Shown: positions 15,699 to 25,749 of the stretch, one piece after another
Position numbering within the stretch: the first letter of the stretch is position 1
Layout: each line of letters opens with the position of its first letter
Assembly: GCF_003852535.1 (NCBI RefSeq)
Contig: NZ_QAJP01000003.1
Coordinates: 372,001-436,000, forward strand
Source of the DNA: Herminiimonas sp. KBW02
Lineage (GTDB): Bacteria > Pseudomonadota > Gammaproteobacteria > Burkholderiales > Burkholderiaceae_D
Direction of reading: 5' to 3'
DNA length: 64,000 nt
Made by a program: the position numbers and the translations under genes
The notes under the pieces: generated by a model
What the model was told of the DNA's origin: nothing
What the model saw: only the letters and a program-made list of their open reading frames with translations
The model's database searches: none

Positions 15699-17411
15699 CT
15701 AGAATTCTTCCCAGTCGCCGCTACCGCGATCAGTAGCGATTGCCTTCTGTGGTCTGGCGCCGCTGCTGTCGGCGCTATTTACAGGCAGCGCCTTGCGGAC
15801 GGGTTTGCCGGCGATGTGTGCTGGTGGCTCAGCAGTGTAATGACGAGCATCGTCAGGCTGGCTATAGCCGCCACTTAACTTGAACGTGCCGACCACTTGC
15901 GACAATCCGCCTGCCTGTTGTTGCAAGGAAGCGGCAGCAGCAGCGGCCTGCTCAACCAGCGCGGCGTTCTGCTGCGTCATCTCATCCATTTGCGCAATGG
16001 CCTGGTTGATCTGCTCGATGCCGGAAGTCTGTTCCTGGCTGGCGGCGGTGATCTCGGCCATGATGTCGGTCACGCGCCTGACGCTGCTGACGATCTCATC
16101 CATTGTTGCGCCGGCCTCGCTCACCTGCTTGCTGCCTGCTTTGACTTTATCAACTGAATCGCCGATCAGGGTTTTGATTTCCTTCGCGGCAGCGGCGGAA
16201 CGTTGCGCCAGATTGCGTACTTCGGCTGCAACGACCGCGAAGCCGCGGCCCTGTTCACCGGCGCGGGCTGCTTCGACCGCAGCATTGAGCGCCAGGATGT
16301 TGGTCTGGAAGGCAATGCCGTCGATGACACCTATGATGTCGACGATTTTGCGCGAGCTATCCTGGATGGAACCCATGGTATGTACGACTTCGGATACCAC
16401 GACGCCGCCTTTGAGTGCGACTTCGGAGGCAGATGCAGCCAGCTGATTCGCCTGGCGTGCATTGTCGGCATTCTGGCGTACGGTTGAAGTCAGTTCTTCC
16501 ATCGAACTTGCGGTTTCTTCCAGCGAGCCGGCCTGTGCTTCGGTGCGGCTGGAGAGGTCGGCATTGCCGGATGCGATTTCGCCGGATGCCAGCGCTATGG
16601 TTTCCGTGCCGTGCCGTACCGCGCCGACGGTTTGCGCCAGGCTGTCGTTCATATCCTTGATGGCTTGCAGCAATTGTCCGGTTTCATTGCCGGAGCGTAC
16701 CTGGATTTGCTGTGTCAGGTCGCCAGCGGCCACGCTGCGTGCGACGCTGACGGCTTCACGCAATGGCCGCACGATCAGGCGCAGCAGCCAGAACGCCATG
16801 AAGGCGGCCAGTACAACGCCGACGATAATCGCGGCGATGGAAATACTGCGGACAAACGTAAAGCGCGTCTGCGAAGCTTCGAACTCATGTCTGGCTTCCT
16901 GCAACTGGATATCGATCAGCGCGGAGACGTCATTGCGCACTGGCGTGATCAGGCCTTCCATCGTTTCATTCACGATCTCGGTGACACGCAGAACGTTGCC
17001 GCCGCGCGATGCAGCGATAGCCGGCGTCAGTGCCTTATCGACAAACGTTTTGTAATCAGCGCGGAATTTTTCCGTAAGTGCTTTTTCATCCGCAGTGGCC
17101 TCGGTTTGTGCGTAGGCGGCGAAGGTGCTTTCTATTTTCTTGGCGCGTTTCTCGATGGCATCCATCTTGGGCAGCACCAGATTCGGATCGCCATAAATGG
17201 ATGTCGCGAGATCGAGCTGATTGATGGTCAGCAAGGTGATGACGGTGTTCAATTCACCCAGCGCTGTGGTGCGGTCTTCGTACACGCTTTTCAGCGCATT
17301 GTTGGTGGCGGACAGGGAACTCAGGCCAAGCAGGCCGGTACCGACCAGCAGAGCGGCAAGAATGCCCATGACGGACAGCAGCAGGGATTTGATGGTTAGA
17401 TTCTTCAACAT
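15699..17411 (-). CDS. Methyl-accepting chemotaxis protein
   Basis: The start is placed at ATG 17411 ([20 protein letters not shown]). A first membrane helix, a four-helix-bundle periplasmic sensor region (about residues 35-180) and a second helix ([20 protein letters not shown]) are followed by a HAMP domain. The signalling hairpin tip has the invariant stretch [20 protein letters not shown]. The C-terminus ends GDWEEF, which matches the xWxxF peptide that tethers CheR and CheB, so adaptation enzymes probably dock here. The ligand is unknown. It lies downstream of cheW on the same strand. Confidence 0.95.
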   Translation of the reverse strand: MLKNLTIKSLLLSVMGILAALLVGTGLLGLSSLSATNNALKSVYEDRTTALGELNTVITLLTINQLDLATSIYGDPNLVLPKMDAIEKRAKKIESTFAAYAQTEATADEKALTEKFRADYKTFVDKALTPAIAASRGGNVLRVTEIVNETMEGLITPVRNDVSALIDIQLQEARHEFEASQTRFTFVRSISIAAIIVGVVLAAFMAFWLLRLIVRPLREAVSVARSVAAGDLTQQIQVRSGNETGQLLQAIKDMNDSLAQTVGAVRHGTETIALASGEIASGNADLSSRTEAQAGSLEETASSMEELTSTVRQNADNARQANQLAASASEVALKGGVVVSEVVHTMGSIQDSSRKIVDIIGVIDGIAFQTNILALNAAVEAARAGEQGRGFAVVAAEVRNLAQRSAAAAKEIKTLIGDSVDKVKAGSKQVSEAGATMDEIVSSVRRVTDIMAEITAASQEQTSGIEQINQAIAQMDEMTQQNAALVEQAAAAAASLQQQAGGLSQVVGTFKLSGGYSQPDDARHYTAEPPAHIAGKPVRKALPVNSADSSGARPQKAIATDRGSGDWEEF

Positions 17412-17464
17412 GACGCTCTCAGACAAGTGATATGTGACAGGAGTGGAAGAAAAGTTGCCGATAA

Positions 17465-17484
17465 GGCGTGCACGGGCGCACGCC
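17465..17484. other. Inverted repeat between cheW and the chemoreceptor
   Basis: A perfect 7-bp inverted repeat (GGCGTGC/GCACGCC, 6-base loop) lies in the 111-base gap. There is no T-run, so it may be an mRNA stabilising or processing hairpin rather than a terminator. Confidence 0.35.
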
Positions 17485-17522
17485 CATCCTCACGGACGGA
17501 CAAGGAGTAAAGGCAGGCTGGC

Positions 17523-18017
17523 TTAGGCCGCGTGTTGCTGGATCAGGCCCATTTCATTGCTGGACATCAGGCGGTCGATATCAACCAGGATCAGCATGCG
17601 CTCATCGACGGTGCCGAGGCCGACCAGATAATTGGTGTCGACTGCGCCGCCCATTTCCGGTGCCGGTTTGATTTGCTCCGTTGTCAGCGTGATGACGTCG
17701 GACACGCTATCGACCACCATGCCAACGACACGATTGTTGATATTGAGAATGACGACAACCGTGAACTGGTCGTAGGTCGGGGTGCCGAGATTGAACTTGA
17801 TGCGCATATCGATGATGGGCACGATGATGCCGCGCAGATTGACGACTCCCTTGATGAACTCGGGAGCATTGGCAATCTGCGTGACGGCGTCGTAGCCGCG
17901 CAGTTCCTGCACCTTTTGTATGGAAACGCCGTACTCTTCCTTGCCTAGCGTGAAAGCCAGGTATTCGAGTGATTCGCCATGACTGGGAATGGCGGATTGC
18001 GTGCTGAGTGTGGCCAT
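17523..18017 (-). CDS. cheW: Chemotaxis coupling protein CheW
   Basis: About 164 residues. The ATG at 18017 is chosen because AAGGAGG lies exactly six bases before it; the ATG at 18023 directly abuts that site and is too close. The CheW pattern is clear: LEYLAFTLGKEEYGVSIQKV at the start, VNLRGIIVPIIDMRIKF in the middle, and VGMVVDSVSDVITL near the end. CheW links chemoreceptors to CheA. No cheA is nearby, so this pair probably feeds into a pathway encoded elsewhere. Confidence 0.95.
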   Translation of the reverse strand: MATLSTQSAIPSHGESLEYLAFTLGKEEYGVSIQKVQELRGYDAVTQIANAPEFIKGVVNLRGIIVPIIDMRIKFNLGTPTYDQFTVVVILNINNRVVGMVVDSVSDVITLTTEQIKPAPEMGGAVDTNYLVGLGTVDERMLILVDIDRLMSSNEMGLIQQHAA

Positions 18018-18487
18018 GTGCATCCTCCTTGCGGTCTCTGTTAAGCGTTCTGTGAACGTCTAGTTTTTAACGTCGATTCTTAATGGATGTAGAGCGATTG
18101 CCACAAGACCATGCTAGCCGCTGCAGCCTTGCACACCCACCATAAACAATTAGTTTCCATGCGTCAACAATGCCGGAGGCCATATCTGACGCGGGAATCG
18201 GGGCAGAGCCGGGTTTATTTGTGGCTGGCGGCAGGTCGTGTCATAGGAGAATGTGCGCGTGTCAGGCACGAATATCGGCCGTCTGCTGGCATCGGGCAGG
18301 AAGGCAAAAGATTGTTAAATAAGGCTGGATCATCCCGGAATTGCTTATCCGGCATCGCATGTGTGCGGCGCAATACCGCCGATATGCAGCATGGTCGCAT
18401 GGCCTAGCTGGAGTAAAATAGCGCGCTGCCGACCGACACGACCCTGGCGGCAGCACAGTTTTTTACAGGGCCTGGCTGGAAACAAGC
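18018..18487. other. Intergenic region between cheW and the FAD protein gene
   Basis: 470 bases between divergent genes with no convincing reading frame. A -10-like TAAAAT at 18414-18419 lies ahead of the hairpin described separately. No flagellar sigma-28 promoter facing cheW could be found. Confidence 0.4.
18425..18464 (+). terminator. Attenuator-like hairpin in the leader of the FAD protein gene
   Basis: GCTGCCG (18425-18431) pairs with CGGCAGC (18448-18454), extended by two more pairs past a bulge, and six T follow at 18459-18464. It begins where transcription from the TAAAAT box should start and ends 24 bases before the start codon. It could attenuate transcription; the gap between stem and T-run weakens the case. 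Confidence 0.35.
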
Positions 18488-20113
18488 ATGTTGCGATTGA
18501 CCGACGTTCAACTCCCACTCGACCATCAAGAAGAAGATCTTAAGGCCGCGATCCTCGCGCGCCTGGGTATTGCTGCAGATGATTTGATTGCCTACACGAT
18601 ATTTCGTCGTGGCTATGACGCGCGTAAAAAGAGCGCGATCACACTCGTCTATACGCTGGATGTGGAAGTAAAGAATGCAGCCAAGGTACAAAAGCGCCTG
18701 GCTGGCAATCGCCATGTAGGACTCACTCCGGATACCAGTTACCACTTCGTGGCGCAGGCGCCGGCTGGTCTTAAAACGCGTCCGGTCGTCATCGGCACCG
18801 GTCCCTGCGGTATCTTTGCCGGACTGATCCTGGCGCAGATGGGCTTTAACCCCATCATCCTGGAGCGCGGTAAAGCTGTACGCGAACGAACCAAAGATAC
18901 CTTCGGCCTGTGGCGCAAGCGCGAACTGCATCCGGAATCGAATGTGCAGTTTGGCGAAGGCGGTGCCGGGACTTTCTCGGACGGCAAGCTGTGGAGCCAG
19001 GTCAAGGATCCCAAACACTATGGTCGCAAGGTGTTGACCGAGTTTGTCAAAGCCGATGCACCGGAAGAGATCATGTACGTCAGCAAGCCGCACATCGGCA
19101 CCTTCCGTCTGGTGAAGATGGTGGAACTGATGCGTGCGTCTATTGAAGAGTTGGGCGGCGAATTCCGTTTCGAGAGCAAGGTAGATGATATCGAAGTCGA
19201 AAACGGCCAGGTGCGCGGCCTGAAACTGGCGGATGGTACGCACATCGCAACAGACCATATCGTGCTGGCCATCGGCCATAGCGCACGCGATACTTTCCAG
19301 ATGCTGCATGCACGTGGCATCTATATCGAACCGAAACCCTTCTCGATGGGCTTCCGCATCGAGCATCCGCAATCATTGATTGATCGCTGCCGCTTCGGCC
19401 CGAATGCCGGCAATGAACTCCTCGGCGCCGCCGATTACAAACTGGTGCATCACGCCAGCAATGGTCGCTCGGTGTACAGCTTCTGCATGTGTCCGGGCGG
19501 TACTGTGGTGGCGGCGACATCCGAGCCGGGTCGGGTCGTGACCAATGGCATGAGCCAGTACTCGCGCAACGAACGCAATGCGAACGCCGGTATCGTGGTC
19601 GGCATCACGCCAGCCGATTATCCGGGTCATGCGTTGGCTGGTATGGAGTTTCAGCGGCAGTGGGAATCACGTGCTTATGAACTCGGCGGCAGCAACTACG
19701 ATGCGCCGGGCCAGCTGGTCGGCGACTTCATTGCGAATCGTCCATCGACGGCCTTCGGTTCGGTATTGCCTTCCTATAAGCCGGGCGTCAAACTCGGCGA
19801 CCTGAATCCGTCGCTGCCCGACTATGCGATTGCGGCGATACGTGAAGCCCTGCCTGCTTTTGACAAGCAGATCAAAGGTTTCTCGATGGCGGATGCAGTA
19901 TTGACCGGTATCGAAACGCGCACCTCATCGCCTATCCGCATCAAGCGCAATGACGATGACCTGCAAAGCCTGAACACGCGTGGTCTGTTCCCGGCAGGTG
20001 AAGGCGCCGGTTATGCAGGTGGCATTATGTCAGCCGCAATAGATGGCATACGCGTGGCCGAAGCCGTCGCACTCAGCATGCTGGACGGCGTCAGCCGCGG
20101 TACCACGTTTTAA
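18488..20113 (+). CDS. FAD-dependent dehydrogenase, COG2509 type
   Basis: 541 residues. An N-terminal domain of about 95 residues with an RRGYDARKK segment precedes the FAD fold: VVIGTGPCGIFAGLILAQMG, then ERGKAVRERTKDTFGLWRK, then NVQFGEGGAGTFSDGKL. The C-terminus has the second FAD contact RGLFPAGEGAGYAGGIMSAA. These are hallmarks of a widespread family of uncharacterised FAD-dependent proteins. No redox partner gene is adjacent. The gene is convergent with corA. Confidence 0.88.
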   Translation: MLRLTDVQLPLDHQEEDLKAAILARLGIAADDLIAYTIFRRGYDARKKSAITLVYTLDVEVKNAAKVQKRLAGNRHVGLTPDTSYHFVAQAPAGLKTRPVVIGTGPCGIFAGLILAQMGFNPIILERGKAVRERTKDTFGLWRKRELHPESNVQFGEGGAGTFSDGKLWSQVKDPKHYGRKVLTEFVKADAPEEIMYVSKPHIGTFRLVKMVELMRASIEELGGEFRFESKVDDIEVENGQVRGLKLADGTHIATDHIVLAIGHSARDTFQMLHARGIYIEPKPFSMGFRIEHPQSLIDRCRFGPNAGNELLGAADYKLVHHASNGRSVYSFCMCPGGTVVAATSEPGRVVTNGMSQYSRNERNANAGIVVGITPADYPGHALAGMEFQRQWESRAYELGGSNYDAPGQLVGDFIANRPSTAFGSVLPSYKPGVKLGDLNPSLPDYAIAAIREALPAFDKQIKGFSMADAVLTGIETRTSSPIRIKRNDDDLQSLNTRGLFPAGEGAGYAGGIMSAAIDGIRVAEAVALSMLDGVSRGTTF

Positions 20114-20119
20114 ATATTG

Positions 20120-20151
20120 ATCCGGCGGGTGATACTTATAACCAGCCGGAT
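20120..20151. terminator. Possible shared terminator hairpin
   Basis: ATCCGGC and GCCGGAT form a perfect 7-bp stem with an 18-base loop where the convergent FAD gene and corA end. The T-run is poor, so this is a weak candidate. Confidence 0.35.
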
Positions 20152-21101
20152 TTCTTGAAGCGGTAATACAGATAGCCGCAGACGCCGACCACCAGTAAGA
20201 CCGAGGCCGGGTAGCCGTACTTCCAGTCCAGTTCCGGCATGAACTTGAAGTTCATGCCCCATAAGCCGAAGAAGGCTGTGGCTACCGCAAAGATAGCGGC
20301 CCATGCTGCGAGCCGCTTGTTCACTTCGCTCTCTTCAATCGTCACCATCGACAGGTTAACCTGAATCGCGGTGGCGACCGTATCGCGGATCGCATCGGTC
20401 AGCGCATTGATGCGGTACAGATGATCGCCGACGTCACGGAAGTAATCACGTGTGCTTTCGCACAGTGCCGGTACGCGTCCGCCGGAGAGTTTGCCGACCG
20501 CTTCCATCAGCGGTGCGACTACGTGCTTGAGCATCACGACCTGGCGTTTCAGGTCGTATAAACGTTCGATGTTCAGGCGCGCCAGTCCTTTTTCGAAAAT
20601 CTTGCCTTCGATGGTTTCCAGTTCCGCTTCCAGGCTTTCCACTACCGGGAAGTAGCGGTCAACGACCGCATCCATCAACGCATACAGGACGAAGGCCGAG
20701 CCTTTACGCAATTGCTCCGGTTCCTGCTCGCAGCGTGCACGCACGCCGAGGAAACCCTGATTGCTGCGATTGCGTACCGACAGCACATAGTTCTTGCCGG
20801 TAAAGATATCGATCTCGCCTATATGCAATTCGCCATCCACCATTTCTGCAGTCTTCACAACTGTAAACAGCGAGTCGGCATACTCTTCTATTTTCGGACG
20901 CTGATGGCCGTTGCGTGCATCTTCGACGGCGAGTTCGTGCAGGTTGAATTCCTCTTGCATCTTCTCCAGCTCGGCCGGATCTGCATCTTTCAGTGCGACC
21001 CAGACGAAGCAATCCGGGCGTTTCAGGTAATCGCTGATTTCTTCTATCGGGATGTCGGATAGTTTATTGCCGTCCTGATAGACGACGCAGTTGATCAGCA
21101 T
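20136..21101 (-). CDS. corA: Magnesium/cobalt transporter CorA
   Basis: 321 residues from ATG 21101 (MLINCVVYQDGNKLSD), which has GGAGAC upstream; the 24-residue extension to 21173 has no support. A long cytoplasmic alpha/beta domain is followed by the stalk helix and two C-terminal membrane helices. The CorA signature is present as WGMNF, with Trp in place of the usual Tyr before GMN. The C-terminus is basic (YYRFKKSGWL), as in the family. CorA forms a pentameric channel for Mg2+ and Co2+. Confidence 0.93.
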   Translation of the reverse strand: MLINCVVYQDGNKLSDIPIEEISDYLKRPDCFVWVALKDADPAELEKMQEEFNLHELAVEDARNGHQRPKIEEYADSLFTVVKTAEMVDGELHIGEIDIFTGKNYVLSVRNRSNQGFLGVRARCEQEPEQLRKGSAFVLYALMDAVVDRYFPVVESLEAELETIEGKIFEKGLARLNIERLYDLKRQVVMLKHVVAPLMEAVGKLSGGRVPALCESTRDYFRDVGDHLYRINALTDAIRDTVATAIQVNLSMVTIEESEVNKRLAAWAAIFAVATAFFGLWGMNFKFMPELDWKYGYPASVLLVVGVCGYLYYRFKKSGWL

Positions 21102-21213
21102 GTATAAAGTCTCCGAAATTGGGGCTGTTTGGTTTTTATTTTTGCTTGCGCTTAACGGAGAGTACACACTCACTGTGTCGCTCAGTCAAGCTTTCCATGC
21201 AGACTGTGTTTGA

Positions 21214-22041
21214 TTATTGACCGTTGCGTTCGACCGAAGTTGCACAGCTGGCCTGCACGCTTGCGCGGTTCTGTTCTTTACCGCCCAGTACACACTGGCG
21301 ATAGCGTTCGACATAAGCATGGAACACGCTGCGCGCTTCAGGCACTGGCAAGCTGATCATGCGCAAGGCCAGTGCGCGGTTGACCTGGAAGTGCTGGTAG
21401 TCGATGGGCGCATCCCAGTTGCCGCCCCAACCCAGGAAGCCGTGTTCGGCAAAGACATCCACCACTTCTTCCGCCATGCCCGGCCGCGCAGCCTTGCCGG
21501 GGCGCACGGCAAGACGGTTTGCATACTTGCTGCCACCGGGTGGGCTGTACAGCGCTTTGCCGTCGGCTTCAAACTGGATGTAGGGATTCTGCAGCGGATT
21601 GATATCGATGGCGACGCCATAGGCATGCAGCGATGGTGTCTTGCCATTGGTGATGCGTCTGTCGTTGAAGGCCGAGGTATTGTTGTCGCGCATGGACGCG
21701 ACATCGTCACCGCGATAGTGATCCATCAGACGCGCGCGGGCGATGGCGAATTTGCGTTGCAGCAGCGTATCGAATATCGCCTGCACATGTTCGGCCACCG
21801 CAGCCAGCACCATGATCTCGCCGTCGTTGCGCAGCTTGCCGTCGAAGTCGAGGTAAGAGAAATGCACGATGCGCAATTGCGCGCAGCTAAGCGGCGCATC
21901 TTTTTGCATCACGCCTTGCTGGCGCATGGTGTTGCAGGCGGTGTCGCTGACTTCGGAGATGCTTGATCCGGCCTGGGCTGTTGCTGCGACGCATAACAAA
22001 GCAATAGCGAGGTAGCGGTGTATGAGCGGGAATGGTGTCAT
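21214..22041 (-). CDS. M15 family metallopeptidase (exported)
   Basis: 275 residues with a signal peptide (LAIALLCVAATAQA). The peptidase core shows the zinc site of the M15 D-Ala-D-Ala carboxypeptidase/endolysin group: SLHAYGVAIDINPLQNPY gives His and Asp, and IDYQHFQVNR gives the second His. The segment DNNTSAFNDRRITNG is also conserved in M15C members. Such enzymes cut peptidoglycan peptides in the periplasm. The gene is divergent from the radical SAM gene and stands alone. Confidence 0.88.
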   Translation of the reverse strand: MTPFPLIHRYLAIALLCVAATAQAGSSISEVSDTACNTMRQQGVMQKDAPLSCAQLRIVHFSYLDFDGKLRNDGEIMVLAAVAEHVQAIFDTLLQRKFAIARARLMDHYRGDDVASMRDNNTSAFNDRRITNGKTPSLHAYGVAIDINPLQNPYIQFEADGKALYSPPGGSKYANRLAVRPGKAARPGMAEEVVDVFAEHGFLGWGGNWDAPIDYQHFQVNRALALRMISLPVPEARSVFHAYVERYRQCVLGGKEQNRASVQASCATSVERNGQ

Positions 22042-22169
22042 GAATCAGTGAAGGTGCTTTTGTGAGGATATGGCTCATTATATGAGTCCCATGTTGCCAG
22101 TTATACCAAATCCGCGTTGGTTTCCACTATAGCGGCGTAAAATGGCCGTTTCGTCGTTGTTCTCGCCTC

Positions 22170-23708
22170 ATGACCATACTGCTTTCCACGCTGAACGCCC
22201 GTTACACGCATGCATCCCTCGGTTTGCGCTATCTGCTGGCGAACATGGGCGACTTGCAGGACGTCACGCACATCCAGGAATTCGTGATCGGCGCGCGTAC
22301 CACCGATATGGCGGAGAAGCTGCTGCAAAGCAAGCCGCGTATCATCGGCTTTGGCGTCTATATCTGGAATGTGGAAGAAACCACCAAACTGGTTGCCCTG
22401 CTCAAACGTGTGGCACCGGAAGTGGTGATCGTGCTGGGTGGGCCGGAAGTATCGTACGAGTCGTCCGAGCAAACCATCGTGCAACTGGCCGATTATCTGA
22501 TTACCGGCTGGGGCGACGTCACCTTCCCGCAAGTATGCAAACAGATACTGCACGGTCCGAAGCCGCTGATGAAGACACACGCAGGCGTGCAGCCGCCGCT
22601 GGCCGAGCTGACCATGCCTTACAGCCTGTATTCAGATGAAGACATCAAGAACCGCACGTTGTATGTGGAAGCGTCGCGCGGCTGCCCGTTCAAATGCGAG
22701 TTTTGTCTGTCGGCACTGGACAAGACCGCCTGGCCTTACGATCTCGATTTATTCCTCGGTGAACTGGAAACGCTGCATGCACGTGGTGCACGCCTGTTCA
22801 AATTCGTCGATCGCACCTTCAACCTGAATATCAAATCCAGCCTGAAGATCATGCAGTTCTTCCTCGACAAGCTGGAAGCGCATCCGGAAGATCCGGTCTA
22901 TGCACACTTTGAAGTGGTGCCCGATCATTTGCCCGACGCCTTAAAAGAAGGCATCAAAAAATTCCCGGCCGGTACCTTGCAGTTTGAAATCGGCATCCAG
23001 AGTTTCAATCCTGAAGTGCAGACTTTAGTCAGCCGTAAACAGAATAATGAAAAAGCCGCCGAGAATATCCGCTGGCTCTGCGAGAACTCACACGCGCATT
23101 TGCACGTTGATCTGATCGCGGGTTTGCCGGGTGAAGATGTGGCCAGTTTTGCGCGTGGCTTTGATCGCTTGCTGGAACTGGGTCCGCATGAAATTCAGTT
23201 CGGTATCCTGAAGCGTTTGCGCGGTACGCCTATCATCCGTCATACGCAGGAATACGGCCTGGTATTCGATCCGTACCCGCCTTACACCATTCTCGCGACG
23301 GACCGCATAGATTTTAATGAAATGCAGCAGCTGGTGCGCTTCGCGCGCTACTGGGATCTGATCGCCAACTCCGGCCGCTTCGCGCATACCTTGCCGCTCA
23401 TCCTGCGAGAGACCCCGTTCGCGAACTTCATGCGTCTATCGAACTGGCTCTACTCGACTACCGATGCGACCAACCGGATTGCGTTGGAGCGCCTGGCGGT
23501 ACTGGTGCGGCAATGGCTGGTGCTGGAAGGCATGGACGAAGAAGCGGCGGCGGAAGTCGTGCGCAGCGACTACGCCGGTCAGGCCAATACCAAGCTCAAG
23601 ACGCAGGCCGTGCACAAGCAGGCCGTCAAGGAAGAAAAGCAAGCCGTGTTGCAGGGGGAAGCCTTATCGAGTCTTCCGCGTCGGCAGGCACGGCATATGG
23701 CGTCGTAA
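22170..23708 (+). CDS. Cobalamin-binding domain radical SAM enzyme (DUF4080 type)
   Basis: 512 residues. The N-terminal 140 residues form a B12-binding-like domain (LLSTLNARYTHASLGLRYLL, GFGVYIWN, VIVLGGPEVSYE). The radical SAM core has its CxxxCxxC cluster at residues 172-179 (CPFKCEFC) and the region LHVDLIAGLPGEDVASF. A DUF4080-like C-terminal domain follows. The DxHxxG cobalamin motif is not evident, so cobalamin may bind weakly or not at all. The reaction is unknown. A TAAAAT box at 22137-22142 would give a very short leader. Confidence 0.87.
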   Translation: MTILLSTLNARYTHASLGLRYLLANMGDLQDVTHIQEFVIGARTTDMAEKLLQSKPRIIGFGVYIWNVEETTKLVALLKRVAPEVVIVLGGPEVSYESSEQTIVQLADYLITGWGDVTFPQVCKQILHGPKPLMKTHAGVQPPLAELTMPYSLYSDEDIKNRTLYVEASRGCPFKCEFCLSALDKTAWPYDLDLFLGELETLHARGARLFKFVDRTFNLNIKSSLKIMQFFLDKLEAHPEDPVYAHFEVVPDHLPDALKEGIKKFPAGTLQFEIGIQSFNPEVQTLVSRKQNNEKAAENIRWLCENSHAHLHVDLIAGLPGEDVASFARGFDRLLELGPHEIQFGILKRLRGTPIIRHTQEYGLVFDPYPPYTILATDRIDFNEMQQLVRFARYWDLIANSGRFAHTLPLILRETPFANFMRLSNWLYSTTDATNRIALERLAVLVRQWLVLEGMDEEAAAEVVRSDYAGQANTKLKTQAVHKQAVKEEKQAVLQGEALSSLPRRQARHMAS

Positions 23709-23709
23709 T

Positions 23710-23928
23710 TCAAGTCGTCAGTTGTTGCTGCCAGGCCTCGACTAACTGGCGCGCCGCCGGGTCTATGGTATCCATCGCGATGCTCTTTTGCTGATGGAAG
23801 ATCATCAGTGCATAGAGCTTGGCGAGGATGTTGACCTCAGGCGACAAGGCGCGCTCTTCCCCGGTGGAGGGACGTCGGTGGCGCCAGTGATTAATGGCTT
23901 GTTCGAGGTCGGCTAGGGTGATGTCCAT
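23710..23928 (-). CDS. DUF3717 family small protein
   Basis: The start at 23928 (MDITLADLEQAINHWRHRRP) yields the usual 72-residue length; the reading from 24069 adds 47 unrelated residues. The pattern of an N-terminal helix with NHWR, then ERALSPEVNILAKLYALMIF, is typical of DUF3717 in Burkholderiales. No function is known. It ends one base from the radical SAM gene and is convergent with it. Confidence 0.8.
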   Translation of the reverse strand: MDITLADLEQAINHWRHRRPSTGEERALSPEVNILAKLYALMIFHQQKSIAMDTIDPAARQLVEAWQQQLTT

Positions 23929-24059
23929 CGCCTCATTGTACGCTCGCACCGCTGTGGCGGTAAGCAGGCGTAAAAAGTTGCTGCACAGCTTTGCACTGGG
24001 GCAAATGCAATGCGAGTAAACTATGCCTTTCTGTATCCCCAGCCTGGCCTTTCGATTCC

Positions 24060-25742
24060 ATGAGTGCATTCGATATCAAGCGGTTTTTCCCTTTCCTGAA
24101 CTGGCCACGGCCGACTGTTGCTTCGCTGAAAAGCGATGCCTGGGCGGGTATCAGTGTCGGTCTGGTGTTGATTCCGCAGGCGGTGGCGTATGCGACACTG
24201 GCCGGGATGCCTGCCGCGACGGGTTTGTATGCAGCTCTGTTGCCTAGCGTCATCGGGATTTTGTGGGGTTCGTCCGCCTTGCTGGCGGTGGGGCCGGCGG
24301 CGCTCACCAGCTTGCTGGTGTTTGGCTCGCTGTCGCCGATGGCGGCTCCGGCCAGCATGCAGTGGGTGACGCTGGCGATCTGGCTCTCTATATATACCGG
24401 TGTGATCCAGTTCATGCTGGGCGCGTTCCGCCTCGGGCGCTTGTCCAATCTGGTGTCGCAGCCAGTGATCATCGGTTTTATCAATGCGGCCGCCATCATC
24501 ATCATGATGTCGCAACTGCCTGCGCTGATAGGCGTACCGGATTTATTCGTGGCTGATATCGGCAAGGTGGTACAGCGTGTCATCGACGCACCATCCATCA
24601 TGCTGATGACGAGTGCCTTCGGTTTCGGCACGCTGATCTTGCTGGTTGTTATCAAGCGTTTATTCCCGCGTTTCCCCGGAATTTTGCTGGTGACCATACT
24701 CGGTACTTTCCTGAGCTGGCTGGTCGGCTATGCCGCGACCGGTGCGGCTATCGTCGGGGATATCGACAAGGGTTTGCCGCCACTGGCCCTGCCTGCCGCG
24801 ATCCCGTTCGAGCATCATCGTGAGTTGTGGTCGGCGGCACTGGTACTGGCGTTGATCAGTTTTACCGAAGCGATGTCGAGCTGCCGCGTGCTGGCGCGCA
24901 AACGTCGTGAACGCTGGGATGAAAACCAGGAATTGATAGGCCAGGGTTTGGCCAAGGCGGCCAGCGGCCTGAGTGGTGCCTTCCCCGTCAGCGGTTCTTT
25001 TTCACGTTCGGCACTGAATCTGTATGCAGGTGCAACCAGTGCCTGGTCTACTTTGTTCAGCGCCCTGTGCGTGCTATTCAGCCTGCTGTTCCTGGCGGAT
25101 CTGTTGTACTACCTGCCGCGCTCAGTATTGGCGGCGCTGATTATCATCCCGGTATTTGGCTTGTTTGATTTCTCTGCGTTCAAGCGTCTGTTCATGATTT
25201 CGCGGGATGATGCGGCGATTGCCATCGTCACTTTCGTTGTCACGATTATTTCGATGCCGCGCCTGCACTGGGGCGTGGTCGCCGGGATTACGCTGACCAT
25301 GGTGTCGTATCTGTATCGCCATATGCAGCCGCGCATTATTGAAGTCAGCGAGCATGGCGACGGTACTTTGCGCGATAGCCAGCGCTTCGATTTGCCACGA
25401 CTGGCACCGGGCGTACTGGCGGTGCGCATAGATGCTGCACTTAACTTCCTGACAGGTTCTTCTCTGGAGCGTTTTGTCGTGACGCAATGCGGTAACGATC
25501 ACGATATCCGCCGGGTGCTGCTATGTGTGGGTGCGGTCAATGATATAGACGCGACCGGCGTTGAAACCCTGGAGTCCCTGCAGATTACCTTGCAGGGACT
25601 GGGTATAGAACTGTATGCATCGAATATCAAGAAGCAGGTGTGGGATGTGCTGGATCATGCGGGCTGGATCAAGGCGCTGGGTGATGATCACATTTTCATG
25701 ACCGATCACGAAGCCATCCTCGCGATGCGCAAGCTGGCCTGA
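24060..25742 (+). CDS. SulP family anion permease with STAS domain
   Basis: About 560 residues from ATG 24060 (MSAFDIKRFFPFLNWPRP). The SulP signature appears at once: DAWAGISVGLVLIPQAVAYA, then GLYAALLPSVIG, with 10 to 12 membrane helices up to about residue 430. The C-terminal STAS domain (LAPGVLAVRIDAALNFLTGS onward) has the conserved DIDATGVETLE. The family carries sulfate, bicarbonate or dicarboxylates; carbonic anhydrase or sulfate-assimilation genes are not beside it, so the anion is open. Confidence 0.92.
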   Translation: MSAFDIKRFFPFLNWPRPTVASLKSDAWAGISVGLVLIPQAVAYATLAGMPAATGLYAALLPSVIGILWGSSALLAVGPAALTSLLVFGSLSPMAAPASMQWVTLAIWLSIYTGVIQFMLGAFRLGRLSNLVSQPVIIGFINAAAIIIMMSQLPALIGVPDLFVADIGKVVQRVIDAPSIMLMTSAFGFGTLILLVVIKRLFPRFPGILLVTILGTFLSWLVGYAATGAAIVGDIDKGLPPLALPAAIPFEHHRELWSAALVLALISFTEAMSSCRVLARKRRERWDENQELIGQGLAKAASGLSGAFPVSGSFSRSALNLYAGATSAWSTLFSALCVLFSLLFLADLLYYLPRSVLAALIIIPVFGLFDFSAFKRLFMISRDDAAIAIVTFVVTIISMPRLHWGVVAGITLTMVSYLYRHMQPRIIEVSEHGDGTLRDSQRFDLPRLAPGVLAVRIDAALNFLTGSSLERFVVTQCGNDHDIRRVLLCVGAVNDIDATGVETLESLQITLQGLGIELYASNIKKQVWDVLDHAGWIKALGDDHIFMTDHEAILAMRKLA

Positions 25743-25749
25743 GCCAGTG

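Noticed and set aside
17457-17464. GCCGATAA, a sigma-28 -10-like sequence between cheW and the chemoreceptor
   Set aside because: It faces the plus strand, away from both chemotaxis genes, and has no TAAA element at the right distance.
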